64,000 bases of DNA from an uncultured Bacilli bacterium (GCA_934098485.1 CAKOOH010000006.1:4425-68424), one strand, 5' to 3'; shown: positions 34,045 through 42,348, numbered from the stretch's first letter. The notes: generated by a model not told the origin, from the sequence alone. Translations and numbers: made by a program.

Positions 34045-35679
34045 ATGAATAATAAGATAGTATTTAAAATAAATAAAAATATACTTTCGGTTTCTTTATA
34101 CAAAAAAGAATTACCTTATGAAAATTTAAATAATACTAATGTCATAGATACTAAAGAAATAATCTTTAGTGAAGATTATATAAATGAAAACATTGACTTA
34201 GTATCATCTTTTTTGAATGTCATAATTATTAAAAGAGAAGTAACCAAAGTTATCATTAAAGAAATAGATTTAACTATTATAACTTTAAATATTATTAATA
34301 AAATTCCCAATATCAAAGAATTAGTGATTAAAGACGATAAGACAGTGACATACAGTTTATTTTTAAAACTGCTTGAAAATAAATATTTAACTAGCATTGA
34401 TATTTATGATATTCCTCCCTACTTATTAGAAAGATTAGATCTTAACTCTAAATTATCTATAAATGTCCGTAGCGAAATATTATTTATTAGTAATTTTATG
34501 ACTGATAATAGTTTAAATACTTATAGTGACATTTATTATAAAAAGAAAGTTGTTATAAACAAATTTGAAGATAATGATTATTTAGATTTTAAAAGTTTCT
34601 TAGAAATAAATGACAAATTAAAAATTATTGAATTTAATTATCTTGATTCTAAATCATTTAATTATATTATGGATTTAATTATTAAATTAAATAAAGAAAG
34701 TATTAAAATTATTTTAAATGAAGAAAATATCAATATTGATACTATTTTAGAAATTGTTAGTTCTTATAAAAAAAATAAAGAATTATTATTAAATTCTAAA
34801 GATATTACATTTAAAATTAATTATAGTGATAAATATAAAAAGGATAACATGTTTAAACAGATTAATTTCACTTTTATCAAAGTTACTTTAATTAGTGTTA
34901 TTTTAGTTGTTTCTTTAATGATTTCTATTAATTTTTATCGTAATTTGAAAGACACTGAAAAATATGAAGATATTGAAAAAAATCTTAATAGTATTATAAA
35001 GGAAGCTCAAAATGAGCAAACTGATGATTATCATGAGCCCGAAATTATTGTGCCTAATGAAAATGACCGAGATAAACTTACTACGACCACTACTACTTCT
35101 TTATATGATATAAAATATGAAAAAGTTTTTGATAAATTATTAGAAATTAATAATGACACTGTAGGATGGCTTACAGTAAATAATACCAATATAGATTATC
35201 CTGTTGTTAAAGCAAGTGATAATGATTATTACTTAAATCGAGATTATTATAAAAATAAAAATCGTCACGGTTGGATATTTATTGATTATCGTAATAGTAT
35301 TGAAGAATTATCTAAAAATACTATCATTTATGGGCACAACCTTGCTAATCAAAAAATGTTTGGAACTTTAAGATATGCCCTAAATAGTGGATGGTACAAA
35401 AAAACCAGCAATCAAGTTATAACTTTTAATACATTAAATGAAACTATTAGATGGCAAATATTTTCTATTTATAAAATTCCTGTTACAACTGATTATTTAT
35501 ATACTGATTTTTCCAGCAATGAAGAATTTTTAGAATTTGTAAGTAAAATAAAATCTCGTAGCATATTTGATTTTAATGTAGATATTCAAGAAGATGATAA
35601 TATTTTAACTTTATCTACTTGTTCTAATGGTCACGATCAAAGATTAGTAATTCATGCTAAAAAAATAAAGGAAAACTAG
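34045..35679 (+). CDS. Class B-type sortase with large N-terminal cytoplasmic domain
   Basis: A 544-residue protein on the plus strand. Residues 1-275 form a Leu/Ile/Lys/Asn-rich soluble domain of unknown family without signal peptide. A membrane helix follows (about 278-298), then a linker with Glu-rich and TTTTTTS stretches, then a sortase domain (about 365-540) with YGHN, TLSTC and HDQRLVIHAK, the complete His-Cys-Arg set. Ordinary sortases lack such an N-terminal cytoplasmic region. It starts without a ribosome binding site. It is convergent with the 35685 gene and lies next to another sortase and a sorted surface protein. Confidence 0.85.
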   Translation: MNNKIVFKINKNILSVSLYKKELPYENLNNTNVIDTKEIIFSEDYINENIDLVSSFLNVIIIKREVTKVIIKEIDLTIITLNIINKIPNIKELVIKDDKTVTYSLFLKLLENKYLTSIDIYDIPPYLLERLDLNSKLSINVRSEILFISNFMTDNSLNTYSDIYYKKKVVINKFEDNDYLDFKSFLEINDKLKIIEFNYLDSKSFNYIMDLIIKLNKESIKIILNEENINIDTILEIVSSYKKNKELLLNSKDITFKINYSDKYKKDNMFKQINFTFIKVTLISVILVVSLMISINFYRNLKDTEKYEDIEKNLNSIIKEAQNEQTDDYHEPEIIVPNENDRDKLTTTTTTSLYDIKYEKVFDKLLEINNDTVGWLTVNNTNIDYPVVKASDNDYYLNRDYYKNKNRHGWIFIDYRNSIEELSKNTIIYGHNLANQKMFGTLRYALNSGWYKKTSNQVITFNTLNETIRWQIFSIYKIPVTTDYLYTDFSSNEEFLEFVSKIKSRSIFDFNVDIQEDDNILTLSTCSNGHDQRLVIHAKKIKEN

Positions 35680-35697
35680 AAATATTAGTTTTCCTTT
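35667..35697. terminator. Bidirectional terminator between convergent genes
   Basis: Perfect 12-base arms AAAGGAAAACTA and TAGTTTTCCTTT with flanking A and T runs; it overlaps the stop codons of both genes. Confidence 0.85.
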
Positions 35698-36473
35698 TTA
35701 TTATTTTTCATTTGTTTTAATAAATCTCTCAATTCTTTATATTCTTCTAAAGTAAACATGTCTTCTTTTTCTTTCTCAACTACTACATATTCAATTTTAG
35801 GTTCTGGAACTAGTTCCTCTTTTCTTAATTCTTCAATTGTTTTTGGTAATTCTGGTTCTTCATAAAAATTATCTGTAATAGGATTTAAAGGTATTTCTTT
35901 TGAATCATTTTTATGAATTATTTTATTTATAATTTTATAAAGTAAAAGCCCTACTACCCAAACAATAAATATTCCCATAGATAATTCAAAAAGAACCATT
36001 AAATTTTCGTTTGAATATATACTTATTTTATTAGATAAATCTATATTCTTTTTTGAAATTTCATCTAAAATCATAAAGAAGAAAAAATTATTAACAAAAA
36101 ATGCGCTTAAATTTATAACTTTAATTTTTTTACTTATATCTTTATTAAATATTGAAAACAAAATTATAATAAGACTTATTATAAGCATTAAAATATATTC
36201 TAAAACACTTGGAAAATATACAATTGCTACAATATTCTTAGCAATTATATCAAATACATTAAATAAAGAGTCAAAATAGTTTTGTAGTAAAAGAATAATT
36301 ATTATTAAACTTAATCCTAAGTAAATTAATTTAACTTTTTTGCTCTTTTTAGAAATAAAGAAATAATCAATAAACATCAAAGCAAAACCAATTAATAAAA
36401 TTAAAAAAAGAGGAGAAGAAAATATCAGATTAAAAGTCGTTTTAATCTTTTCCCATAGAGAAAACTCTACCAT
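35685..36473 (-). CDS. Hypothetical polytopic membrane protein
   Basis: A 262-residue protein with about five membrane helices (about 19-38, 48-63, 75-110, 122-140, 162-183) and a cytoplasmic acidic tail (about 200-262) rich in Glu/Pro and Lys. No family recognised. It sits between two sortase genes and is probably co-transcribed with the sortase at 36514 (40-base gap upstream), so a role in surface protein display is possible. Confidence 0.65.
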   Translation of the reverse strand: MVEFSLWEKIKTTFNLIFSSPLFLILLIGFALMFIDYFFISKKSKKVKLIYLGLSLIIIILLLQNYFDSLFNVFDIIAKNIVAIVYFPSVLEYILMLIISLIIILFSIFNKDISKKIKVINLSAFFVNNFFFFMILDEISKKNIDLSNKISIYSNENLMVLFELSMGIFIVWVVGLLLYKIINKIIHKNDSKEIPLNPITDNFYEEPELPKTIEELRKEELVPEPKIEYVVVEKEKEDMFTLEEYKELRDLLKQMKNNKKEN

Positions 36474-36513
36474 TTTCTATCACCTCTTATTTCCCTTTTT
36501 ATTCCTATAAATA

Positions 36514-37215
36514 TTAATCAGTTATTTCACAAATATAAACTGTTTGTGTAGTTTTATCATTCTTAGTACATGTAATTAATGTAAGTGTTGTTTTATTTTT
36601 ATTTCTTCTAATTCCAATATCACCATCTTTAATATCCGTATAAATATCTGTAACCTTATAATGATAATCTTTATTATTATAATTAACATAAACATCATCA
36701 TTAAGTTCTAATTTATATAAATTTTTAAAGAAAGATATTGAACTAGTACCTGAATGTGATGCTAATATTAAATTACCATTCACTTTATCAGGATAACTAG
36801 AAGATGGATGAACATATATATTTTTACTTACCTTATTATACTTCGAGTTAATATCTGTAAATCCTCTTTGTAAATTTATTTTAGGTATATTTAAATATCC
36901 TACATAAATACTTTTTTTATCACCTGTTGTTACTTTTGTAGTTGTAGTTGTTGTTTTCGTAGTTGTAACTGGTGTTACCGGTTCATCTATAACTGTATTG
37001 TTATTATTGTCAATCGGTTTAACACTAATATCTTTTGTTTCCGTATTATTAATTGGTTCATCAGATTCAATAAGCGAACCTATCTCTTCATAATATTTTT
37101 CGTTCATATCATCAAATACTTCATATTTTTTAGTATTGTAATATGTACTACCTAGTATACAAACACCAACAAATATTATTAATACAAAAATTGTAACTCT
37201 AACATTTCTTTTCAT
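36514..37215 (-). CDS. Sortase (pilin-associated)
   Basis: A 233-residue transpeptidase: signal anchor (about 5-24), a Thr-rich linker (VTPVTTTKTTTTTTKVTT), then the sortase domain with YLNIPKINL, catalytic His in LILASHSGTSS and Cys in TLTLITCTKND. The usual C-terminal Arg is replaced by a TTQTVYICE motif, as in some Firmicutes sortases. The ATG at 37215 overlaps the end of the sorted protein gene by 17 bases; a GTG at 37239 is possible. It is the likely enzyme for the 37199-39067 product. Confidence 0.85.
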   Translation of the reverse strand: MKRNVRVTIFVLIIFVGVCILGSTYYNTKKYEVFDDMNEKYYEEIGSLIESDEPINNTETKDISVKPIDNNNNTVIDEPVTPVTTTKTTTTTTKVTTGDKKSIYVGYLNIPKINLQRGFTDINSKYNKVSKNIYVHPSSSYPDKVNGNLILASHSGTSSISFFKNLYKLELNDDVYVNYNNKDYHYKVTDIYTDIKDGDIGIRRNKNKTTLTLITCTKNDKTTQTVYICEITD

Positions 37216-39067
37216 TTCTATATAGTGCGATTGCACCACCTAGAATAACTAAAGAACCTACTACATAAGTTAATGTACTTGATAATCCTGTAGGTGGAAC
37301 AACAATAACTTCTTCCGGTTTATTATACATAATTACGCCATTTCCACTTACATATTCTCCATTACTATTTTTTATAAATAACTTACCGTTTTCATCAATT
37401 TTAAAACTAATTGGAGTAGTATTAAGAACATAACCTTTTGGAGCCTCTACTTCTTCTAAAGTATACTCTCCTTCATCTAAATTAATATAGTATGATTCTT
37501 TTGTAGTTGTCCAAGCAGCAACCTGTTCCCCTTTATTATTTTTTACAACTAATTTAGCACCACTAACAAATTCATTAGTATCACTATCAAGTTTGTTAAT
37601 GCTTACAGCATCTTTAGCATAGTTTACCATTTTAATATAATCAGTCTTAACATATTTGCCATCAACTAATTCATAAACATTATTATCTTTATCTACTTTA
37701 AATGTAATAGATGAACGATTTAAAATATAACCATTTGGTGCAATTGTTTCAGTTAATGTATATACACCAGTATCTAATTTAACATAATGAGCAGTAGTTG
37801 TACTAGTCCATTCATCAATTACTTTACCAGATTCATCTTTTAAAACTAAATGTGCACCTGGAATTTCATTTTGTTTTGTAACATCTGTTTTACTAATTCT
37901 AACTTCAGAAAATTCTACATCTATCATTGTATATGTATATGTTTTACTATCTGAATCAACATTAATAAGCATTTTATCAGCAACACGATAACCATTTGGA
38001 GCCTTAGTTTCAACTAATGTATAATTTCCTACAGCAATATCGTTAAATACTTTAGAACTACTTGTTGTAGTCCAAGATTCAACTTTATTAGCATCAGAAC
38101 ATGTTGTATTTACACAATTACCTTTATATAAAGTAAGTTCAGCCCCACTTAAAGGTGTATTACTTTTATCTACTTTATTTATTGTTAATTTATTATGATT
38201 TTCTTCTCTTGTAAGTCCTAAATATAAACTATTTGAAACAGCCTTTGGTTCTACAAATACTTTTCCATAAATTACATTTTGGAATGCAGGATCAGTATAA
38301 CCATATTCATAAGCACTCTTATAATTATATGAGCCGTTTACTTTAACAGTAAATTTAACAGAACTTCCAGCAGCAATACTTGATTTTGGAACCTTTATTT
38401 GGAATGATCCATTACCAGTATTATTAACAGTATTATTAATAATTTGTGTGCCACTAGGCATATTATCTATCGTAATACCACTAAAATTATCAACTTTTGA
38501 ACTTAATGTAATTTTATTTGAAATATAATAACCATCAATTTCTGTAAATTTAAATTTTGAACCAGTATTAAAATTAATATATCCAGGTGTTTGTTTATAT
38601 TTTTTAGCACCTTCTACTAATTCATATATTTTTTTGCATACCGCATCTGTATCTTTATGTTGAATAATATACTGTTTCTTGTCAGCAGGAATATTATGAT
38701 CATTACCAGCTAATATATCCTTATACCACCAAATAGCAGCAGATATTATATAGTAATCTCTTTCAGTATTACCTGTATTTGGTCTGTTTTCAATAATGTA
38801 AATAAATCCATCATCAACACGACCTATTAAATGATATTGTTTTAAAGAATAATATTTTAAACCTTCTTGTTCACAATATACTTCTACACCATTTCTTAAG
38901 AATTTATGATAATTCTTTAAGCCTGGTACATATTCTGTTTCAATTAATTTAAGCCAGTAAGTTTCAAAACCAGTTGGAACTTCTTCTGCTTTAACATTAG
39001 TTGAAAAACCTAGAATACTTAATAAACCAACAAGCATAACTAATAATTTTGTTTTTAAATTTTTCAT
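37199..39067 (-). CDS. Sortase-anchored surface/pilin-like protein with SpaA repeats
   Basis: A 622-residue cell-wall protein: signal peptide (1-27), an N-terminal thioester-domain-like region (VEVYCEQEGLKYYS, AAIWWYKDI), then a beta domain and three SpaA/Cna-B domains (about 293-390, 391-487, 488-590). Each has a Lys near the start (INKVD, ISKTD, INKLD) and a Glu in YTLxE suitable for isopeptide bonds. The end shows VVPPTG, a hydrophobic helix and RNEKKC, a sortase signal of VPPTG type. In the thioester-like domain the Gln expected before AIW is Ser. It is the substrate of the adjacent sortase. Confidence 0.88.
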   Translation of the reverse strand: MKNLKTKLLVMLVGLLSILGFSTNVKAEEVPTGFETYWLKLIETEYVPGLKNYHKFLRNGVEVYCEQEGLKYYSLKQYHLIGRVDDGFIYIIENRPNTGNTERDYYIISAAIWWYKDILAGNDHNIPADKKQYIIQHKDTDAVCKKIYELVEGAKKYKQTPGYINFNTGSKFKFTEIDGYYISNKITLSSKVDNFSGITIDNMPSGTQIINNTVNNTGNGSFQIKVPKSSIAAGSSVKFTVKVNGSYNYKSAYEYGYTDPAFQNVIYGKVFVEPKAVSNSLYLGLTREENHNKLTINKVDKSNTPLSGAELTLYKGNCVNTTCSDANKVESWTTTSSSKVFNDIAVGNYTLVETKAPNGYRVADKMLINVDSDSKTYTYTMIDVEFSEVRISKTDVTKQNEIPGAHLVLKDESGKVIDEWTSTTTAHYVKLDTGVYTLTETIAPNGYILNRSSITFKVDKDNNVYELVDGKYVKTDYIKMVNYAKDAVSINKLDSDTNEFVSGAKLVVKNNKGEQVAAWTTTKESYYINLDEGEYTLEEVEAPKGYVLNTTPISFKIDENGKLFIKNSNGEYVSGNGVIMYNKPEEVIVVPPTGLSSTLTYVVGSLVILGGAIALYRNEKKC

Positions 39068-39183
39068 AACCTAAACCCTCTTTCTTGATTACGCCGACTA
39101 TTATACTACATTTATGCAAAAAATGCAAGTTTTATGTATTAAAAATACAAACAAATGTAAATATAGTTCCATAATAAAAACGC

Positions 39184-40431
39184 TTAACGCGCTTTATTAT
39201 AAACTTTTTGAGGCTCTAGTGCAATACCTTTTAAGTTAAATAATTCACTAACAGAAACAATTTTATAGCCTTCATTAATTAAATCCGGAACTAACACTTC
39301 AATTGCATCCTTAGTAGTAGAATATAAATCGTGAAATAATACAATATCACCATCTTTAATTGTTGATTTAACTAATGTGACAATTTTATCTCTATTACGG
39401 CTTTCCCAATCTCTAGAATCAACACTCCATTTAATAATTGGAACATCAACTATTTTTTTAACATTTTCATTTAAATTACCATATGGTGGCCTCAAAAAAG
39501 TCATGTTTTTACCAGTAATCTCATAAAACAAACTATTATTATCATTTATTTTAGTCTTTATTTTTTCATAACTAAGTTTTCGCAAATTAGAGTGATCAGT
39601 AGTATGATTCCCTACTTCAAATCCTCTATTAATAACTTCTTTAACAATATCAGCATTATTTTTTATCATGTACCCAACTTCAAAAAATGTCGCTTTAGAA
39701 TTATACTTATCTAGTATATCCATTATTTCCAATGTATACTTACTTGGTCCATCATCAAATGTAAACGCTACCACTTTATCGTATATAACTGGTGTTACTT
39801 TTTCTGTAGTAGATTCCACTGTACTATTGTCTTCATTTTTCTGGGTAGTTAAAGTAGTTGTTACATTTATATTTTGAAAAACACCAACTTCACTGTAATC
39901 TATAGCCATATTATTAAATTTAATTTCTCCATCATTATTACTAATTAAGATAACACCCAGTTGTTTATTTAATAAATAACAAACAGGATTATTTATATCA
40001 TAGCCATTAATATCTATGCCATTTTTATCAGTATAATCTTTTACCTTCTCTATTAATAAAGAATGATCTATAATACTATCCCACGAAACTAAATTACCTT
40101 TTTGATCAAAGACCAAACTATCATAACCCATCACTTTTTTATTTTTATATTTTGAAAATAAAACACTAATATAACTATTAGCATAATTAATATTATAATC
40201 AACCATATCATATTTTGTAATGTTTAATTTATTAATATAATTATTGATATTATTATTAATTACTTTATTTTTAAAATAAGGATAACTAATTGCTATTTCA
40301 TTGTAATTTTTAGTTTTATTTATATATAAATAATTTTCCTTTTTACCACCTATACTAATAACTAAAAAAAATAATACTAATATAGTTATAATTATTAAAT
40401 ATACTACTCCATTTCTTATCTTACTACTCAT
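39184..40431 (-). CDS. Membrane-anchored polysaccharide deacetylase
   Basis: A 415-residue protein with an N-terminal anchor (about 10-30), an unknown extracellular domain (about 35-205) and a NodB domain. Catalytic motifs are complete: FTFDDGPS, NHTTDHSNL, RPPYGN, and LFHDL. It likely deacetylates peptidoglycan or another wall glycan. The ATG at 40431 has AGGTG seven bases upstream; readings from further upstream lack support. It is divergent from the tRNA genes. Confidence 0.9.
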   Translation of the reverse strand: MSSKIRNGVVYLIIITILVLFFLVISIGGKKENYLYINKTKNYNEIAISYPYFKNKVINNNINNYINKLNITKYDMVDYNINYANSYISVLFSKYKNKKVMGYDSLVFDQKGNLVSWDSIIDHSLLIEKVKDYTDKNGIDINGYDINNPVCYLLNKQLGVILISNNDGEIKFNNMAIDYSEVGVFQNINVTTTLTTQKNEDNSTVESTTEKVTPVIYDKVVAFTFDDGPSKYTLEIMDILDKYNSKATFFEVGYMIKNNADIVKEVINRGFEVGNHTTDHSNLRKLSYEKIKTKINDNNSLFYEITGKNMTFLRPPYGNLNENVKKIVDVPIIKWSVDSRDWESRNRDKIVTLVKSTIKDGDIVLFHDLYSTTKDAIEVLVPDLINEGYKIVSVSELFNLKGIALEPQKVYNKAR

Positions 40432-40518
40432 CCTTATACACCTATTAATAGTATAACTCAAATTTATTATTTTAAAAACACGTTTGTAACCTTTTTTCAT
40501 ATTTTTGACACAAAATTG

Positions 40519-40547
40519 TTGCACTGCGTGGACAATTGTGTTATATT
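40519..40547 (+). promoter_or_regulatory. Promoter of tRNA operon
   Basis: TTGCAC (40519-40524), 17 bases, TATATT (40542-40547); the tRNA starts 12 bases later. Confidence 0.7.
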
Positions 40548-40558
40548 TAAGAAGTCAT

Positions 40559-40635
40559 GGATCTTTAGCTCAGTTGGTTAGAGCATCCGGCTCATAACCG
40601 GGCGGTCGTAGGTTCGAGTCCTACAAGATCCACCA
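40559..40635 (+). tRNA. tRNA-Met (CAT)
   Basis: A complete cloverleaf: acceptor GGATCTT/AAGATCC, D arm GCTC/GAGC, anticodon loop CTCATAA, T arm GTAGG/CCTAC with TTCGAGT, encoded CCA. The absence of initiator features (it has a G-C first pair) favours an elongator Met; a lysidine-modified Ile tRNA with the same anticodon cannot be excluded. Confidence 0.95.
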
Positions 40636-40642
40636 TTTTTTT

Positions 40643-40727
40643 GCAGGTATGGCGGAATTGGCAGACGCGCTAGACTTAGGATCTAGTGGAGCAATCCGTG
40701 CAGGTTCAACTCCTGTTACCTGCACCA
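40643..40727 (+). tRNA. tRNA-Leu (TAG)
   Basis: An 85-base class II tRNA: acceptor GCAGGTA/TACCTGC, anticodon loop CTTAGGA, long variable arm (GTGGAGCAATCCGT region), T arm CAGG/CCTG, encoded CCA. Seven bases after the tRNA-Met; co-transcribed. Confidence 0.95.
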
Positions 40728-40797
40728 TCGGTAAGTATGTTCGACACATTAGAACTTTTAATACATTTTTCAGCCTAAAATATGGCTGATTTTTTTA
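40726..40797 (+). repeat. Direct repeat copy 1, from tRNA-Leu 3' end through its terminator
   Basis: CATCGGTAA, GTTCGA, CATTxGAACTT, ATTTTCAG and GGCTGATTTTTT occur in the same order and spacing at 41158-41222. Between the copies lies the toxin-antitoxin candidate. Confidence 0.8.
40770..40797 (+). terminator. Terminator of tRNA operon
   Basis: TCAGCC (40770-40775) and GGCTGA (40784-40789) with T7 following on the plus strand. Confidence 0.9.
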
Positions 40798-40822
40798 TGC
40801 AATAAAATCATCACTAGAATTT

Positions 40823-40851
40823 TTGACAACATTAATAATTTTGTGTTATTA
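40823..40851 (+). promoter_or_regulatory. Promoter of candidate antitoxin RNA
   Basis: TTGACA (40823-40828), 17 bases, TTATTA (40846-40851), or TATTAT one base later. The -35 is consensus. No ORF with a ribosome binding site follows, which suggests a non-coding transcript. Confidence 0.65.
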
Positions 40852-40857
40852 TTAGTA

Positions 40858-40977
40858 TGTAAGCAAGAAAACTTGCATAAAATAAAAAAGAGGAACATTT
40901 GATTTTGCAAGTGAATGTCGCCTCTAATTAAATAGTCATGACACTCTATCAATGCCGAAGAGTGTCTATTTTTTTAT
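40858..40977 (+). ncRNA. Candidate type I antitoxin RNA
   Basis: A predicted RNA of about 120 nt with a 5' hairpin GCAAG/CTTGC (40863-40876), a second hairpin AGAGG/CCTCT plus ACATT/AATGT (40889-40925) and an intrinsic terminator GACACTCT/AGAGTGTC with T7 (40940-40975). It is antisense to the last codons and the 3' UTR of the 30-residue peptide mRNA. It also carries AGGAACATTTGAT, which can pair with the 3' end of that mRNA. It is not shown to be expressed. Confidence 0.6.
40889..40925 (-). terminator. Likely terminator of toxin mRNA
   Basis: On the minus strand AGAGG/CCTCT and ACATT/AATGT arms are followed by TTTTTTATTTT, giving a convincing stop for the peptide mRNA about 40 bases after its stop codon. 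Confidence 0.65.
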
Positions 40978-41058
40978 TGCTAACACCAGTAAGGTAGAAA
41001 GTAACAAAATGATAGTAATGAGCTTTAGAACTTTTATTATAAAAGTCTTAGTTTTCAT
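40966..41058 (-). CDS. Candidate type I toxin: 30-residue hydrophobic peptide
   Basis: The frame reads MKTKTFIIKVLKLITIILL through LSTLLVLAIKK: a basic start, one membrane helix and a Lys-Lys end, the profile of type I TA toxins (Fst, TxpA, Ibs types). The ribosome binding site AGGAGG (41073-41068) is the strongest in the area, and CCTCC just upstream (41093-41089) can mask it in a hairpin. No homolog is recognised by name. The convergent short RNA and nested terminators support a toxin-antitoxin pair. Confidence 0.65.
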   Translation of the reverse strand: MKTKTFIIKVLKLITIILLLSTLLVLAIKK

Positions 41059-41123
41059 CTTTATCTACCTCCTTTCTTTCTCAAGATTGGAGGACGACAC
41101 TCACATCAAATGTTCCTGTCAGA

Positions 41124-41152
41124 ATTATATAACAAGTAAATTTGCAAAGCAA
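41124..41152 (-). promoter_or_regulatory. Promoter of candidate toxin mRNA
   Basis: TTGCTT (41152-41147), 17 bases, TATAAT (41129-41124). A start near 41117 gives an mRNA beginning with CAGGAACATTTGATG, whose AGGAACATTTGAT is complementary to the mRNA's own 3' end. Confidence 0.65.
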
Positions 41153-41157
41153 GCAAA

Positions 41158-41222
41158 CATCGGTAAATAAGTTCGAATCATTTGAACTTGCAAATATTTT
41201 CAGTCGAGATGGCTGATTTTTT
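41158..41222 (+). repeat. Direct repeat copy 2, duplicated tRNA-Leu downstream region
   Basis: Matches 40726-40797 including a working-looking hairpin CAGTC/GGCTG with T6. The similarity runs on into AAAATCATCA and AATGTAAG, which in copy 1 flank the antitoxin promoter; copy 2 has lost the promoter by deletion. Confidence 0.8.
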
Positions 41223-41293
41223 GTGTTAAAATCATCATTCACTTTGGTAATAATGTAAGTAATCCTTTATAAATTTAGTAAAAATCTAATTAT

Positions 41294-41323
41294 AAAAAAA
41301 GACGATTTAAAATTAATCATCTT
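41294..41323 (-). terminator. Terminator of 41317 gene
   Basis: AAGACGATT and AATCATCTT arms (one wobble) with a T7 run on the minus strand. Confidence 0.75.
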
Positions 41324-41859
41324 TTACCTTTATAAGGTTTGTTTGTACTATTGCACATAGGAATTTTTTTGCTTCCTAATGGAACTTCTAATCCGCATTC
41401 TCCAAGTACTTCTGCTTTATCTAAATCATCACTAGCAAAAGCTAACATATTTAAAGCATTTGGATTTTGAGAGATTGCTTCAATACTTGTATGCTTTTCT
41501 GTATGCATATCAATTCCAAAATTTGCACTTACATTCATTTCTCCCAAAGTAACCTGGGGCGCATAATTTGCCACTACAAATTCTTTATCTGCTGGTGGTG
41601 CATAAACGGTTATGTTATTTATAGAAAAAGATTTACTTTCTTCATCAAAACTAAAATCTAAAGTAATGCATCCCGATTGAGGGAAGCCATATTGTACTCT
41701 ATAATCATATATTCCCATTTGCAAGTTTTCGCCATTTCGTATTTGGTCAATGCTAAAATATTGATTTGAACCTAAAACAATTTCTTTTCCATAATATTTA
41801 AGTGATTTTCTCCAAAAATCTTCTATTTTTTCTCGTGTTTGATTTATTCTATCTTCCAT
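41317..41859 (-). CDS. Hypothetical protein
   Basis: A 180-residue soluble protein without signal or membrane segment. It has a charged helical start (EDRINQTREKIEDFWRKSL) and a beta-rich middle (GCITLDFSFDEESKSFSINN). No family recognised. The ATG follows GGGGGGA. It stands alone between two terminators next to the toxin-antitoxin candidate. Confidence 0.65.
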   Translation of the reverse strand: MEDRINQTREKIEDFWRKSLKYYGKEIVLGSNQYFSIDQIRNGENLQMGIYDYRVQYGFPQSGCITLDFSFDEESKSFSINNITVYAPPADKEFVVANYAPQVTLGEMNVSANFGIDMHTEKHTSIEAISQNPNALNMLAFASDDLDKAEVLGECGLEVPLGSKKIPMCNSTNKPYKGKR

Positions 41860-41928
41860 AAAAATCCCCCCTATAATTAATTAATCATAATTAAACCTTT
41901 TTTAATTTGTAAAGAAAAGATAAACCAT

Positions 41929-42348
41929 CTACTTATCTTGTAACATATTTAATAAATCGATTTTAAACATATCTTTTTCAGCATTTGCTTTACTTATCAT
42001 AACACCCTTATATGTAGTAAGCTCTGCCATATGACCTTCAAGTAAAATATCAGATGGTGTTATAGTATCAAGCATAACAACTTGTTCTTTTTTATATACA
42101 ATATAATGTAATTTAATATCACCATGAACTTGACTAAACATATGGTCACTTGGTAATTTTAATTCGTATGTTTCAGTTTTTGCTTTTTTATTTTCAGAAA
42201 CTAATTCTCCTAAAAAATTACCACTTCTAAGTGCTGGATAATATTCAAAGTTTAATTTCTTAAAAGCAAGCATATTATATTTTTTTAATGCTCTTTCAAG
42301 TTTCCTAAACTCATTTTCATTAATATAATCTAAAATAAATCCTTTCAT
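41929..42348 (-). CDS. Hypothetical protein
   Basis: A 139-residue soluble mixed alpha/beta protein (ILDYINENEFRKLERALKKY; then VHGDIKLHYIVYKKEQVVML). No family recognised. The ATG at 42348 has GGGGG eight bases upstream; the upstream in-frame start has none. Stands alone with gaps of 70-170 bases around it. Confidence 0.6.
   Translation of the reverse strand: MKGFILDYINENEFRKLERALKKYNMLAFKKLNFEYYPALRSGNFLGELVSENKKAKTETYELKLPSDHMFSQVHGDIKLHYIVYKKEQVVMLDTITPSDILLEGHMAELTTYKGVMISKANAEKDMFKIDLLNMLQDK

Noticed and set aside
40952..41170. A 72-codon plus-strand frame across the toxin candidate
   Set aside because: It has no ribosome binding site, starts inside the terminator hairpin of the short RNA and is antisense to the better supported peptide.
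41158..41222. Prophage or genomic island attachment site
   Set aside because: The repeat is at a tRNA end but the enclosed 360 bases contain no integrase; only duplication is supported.
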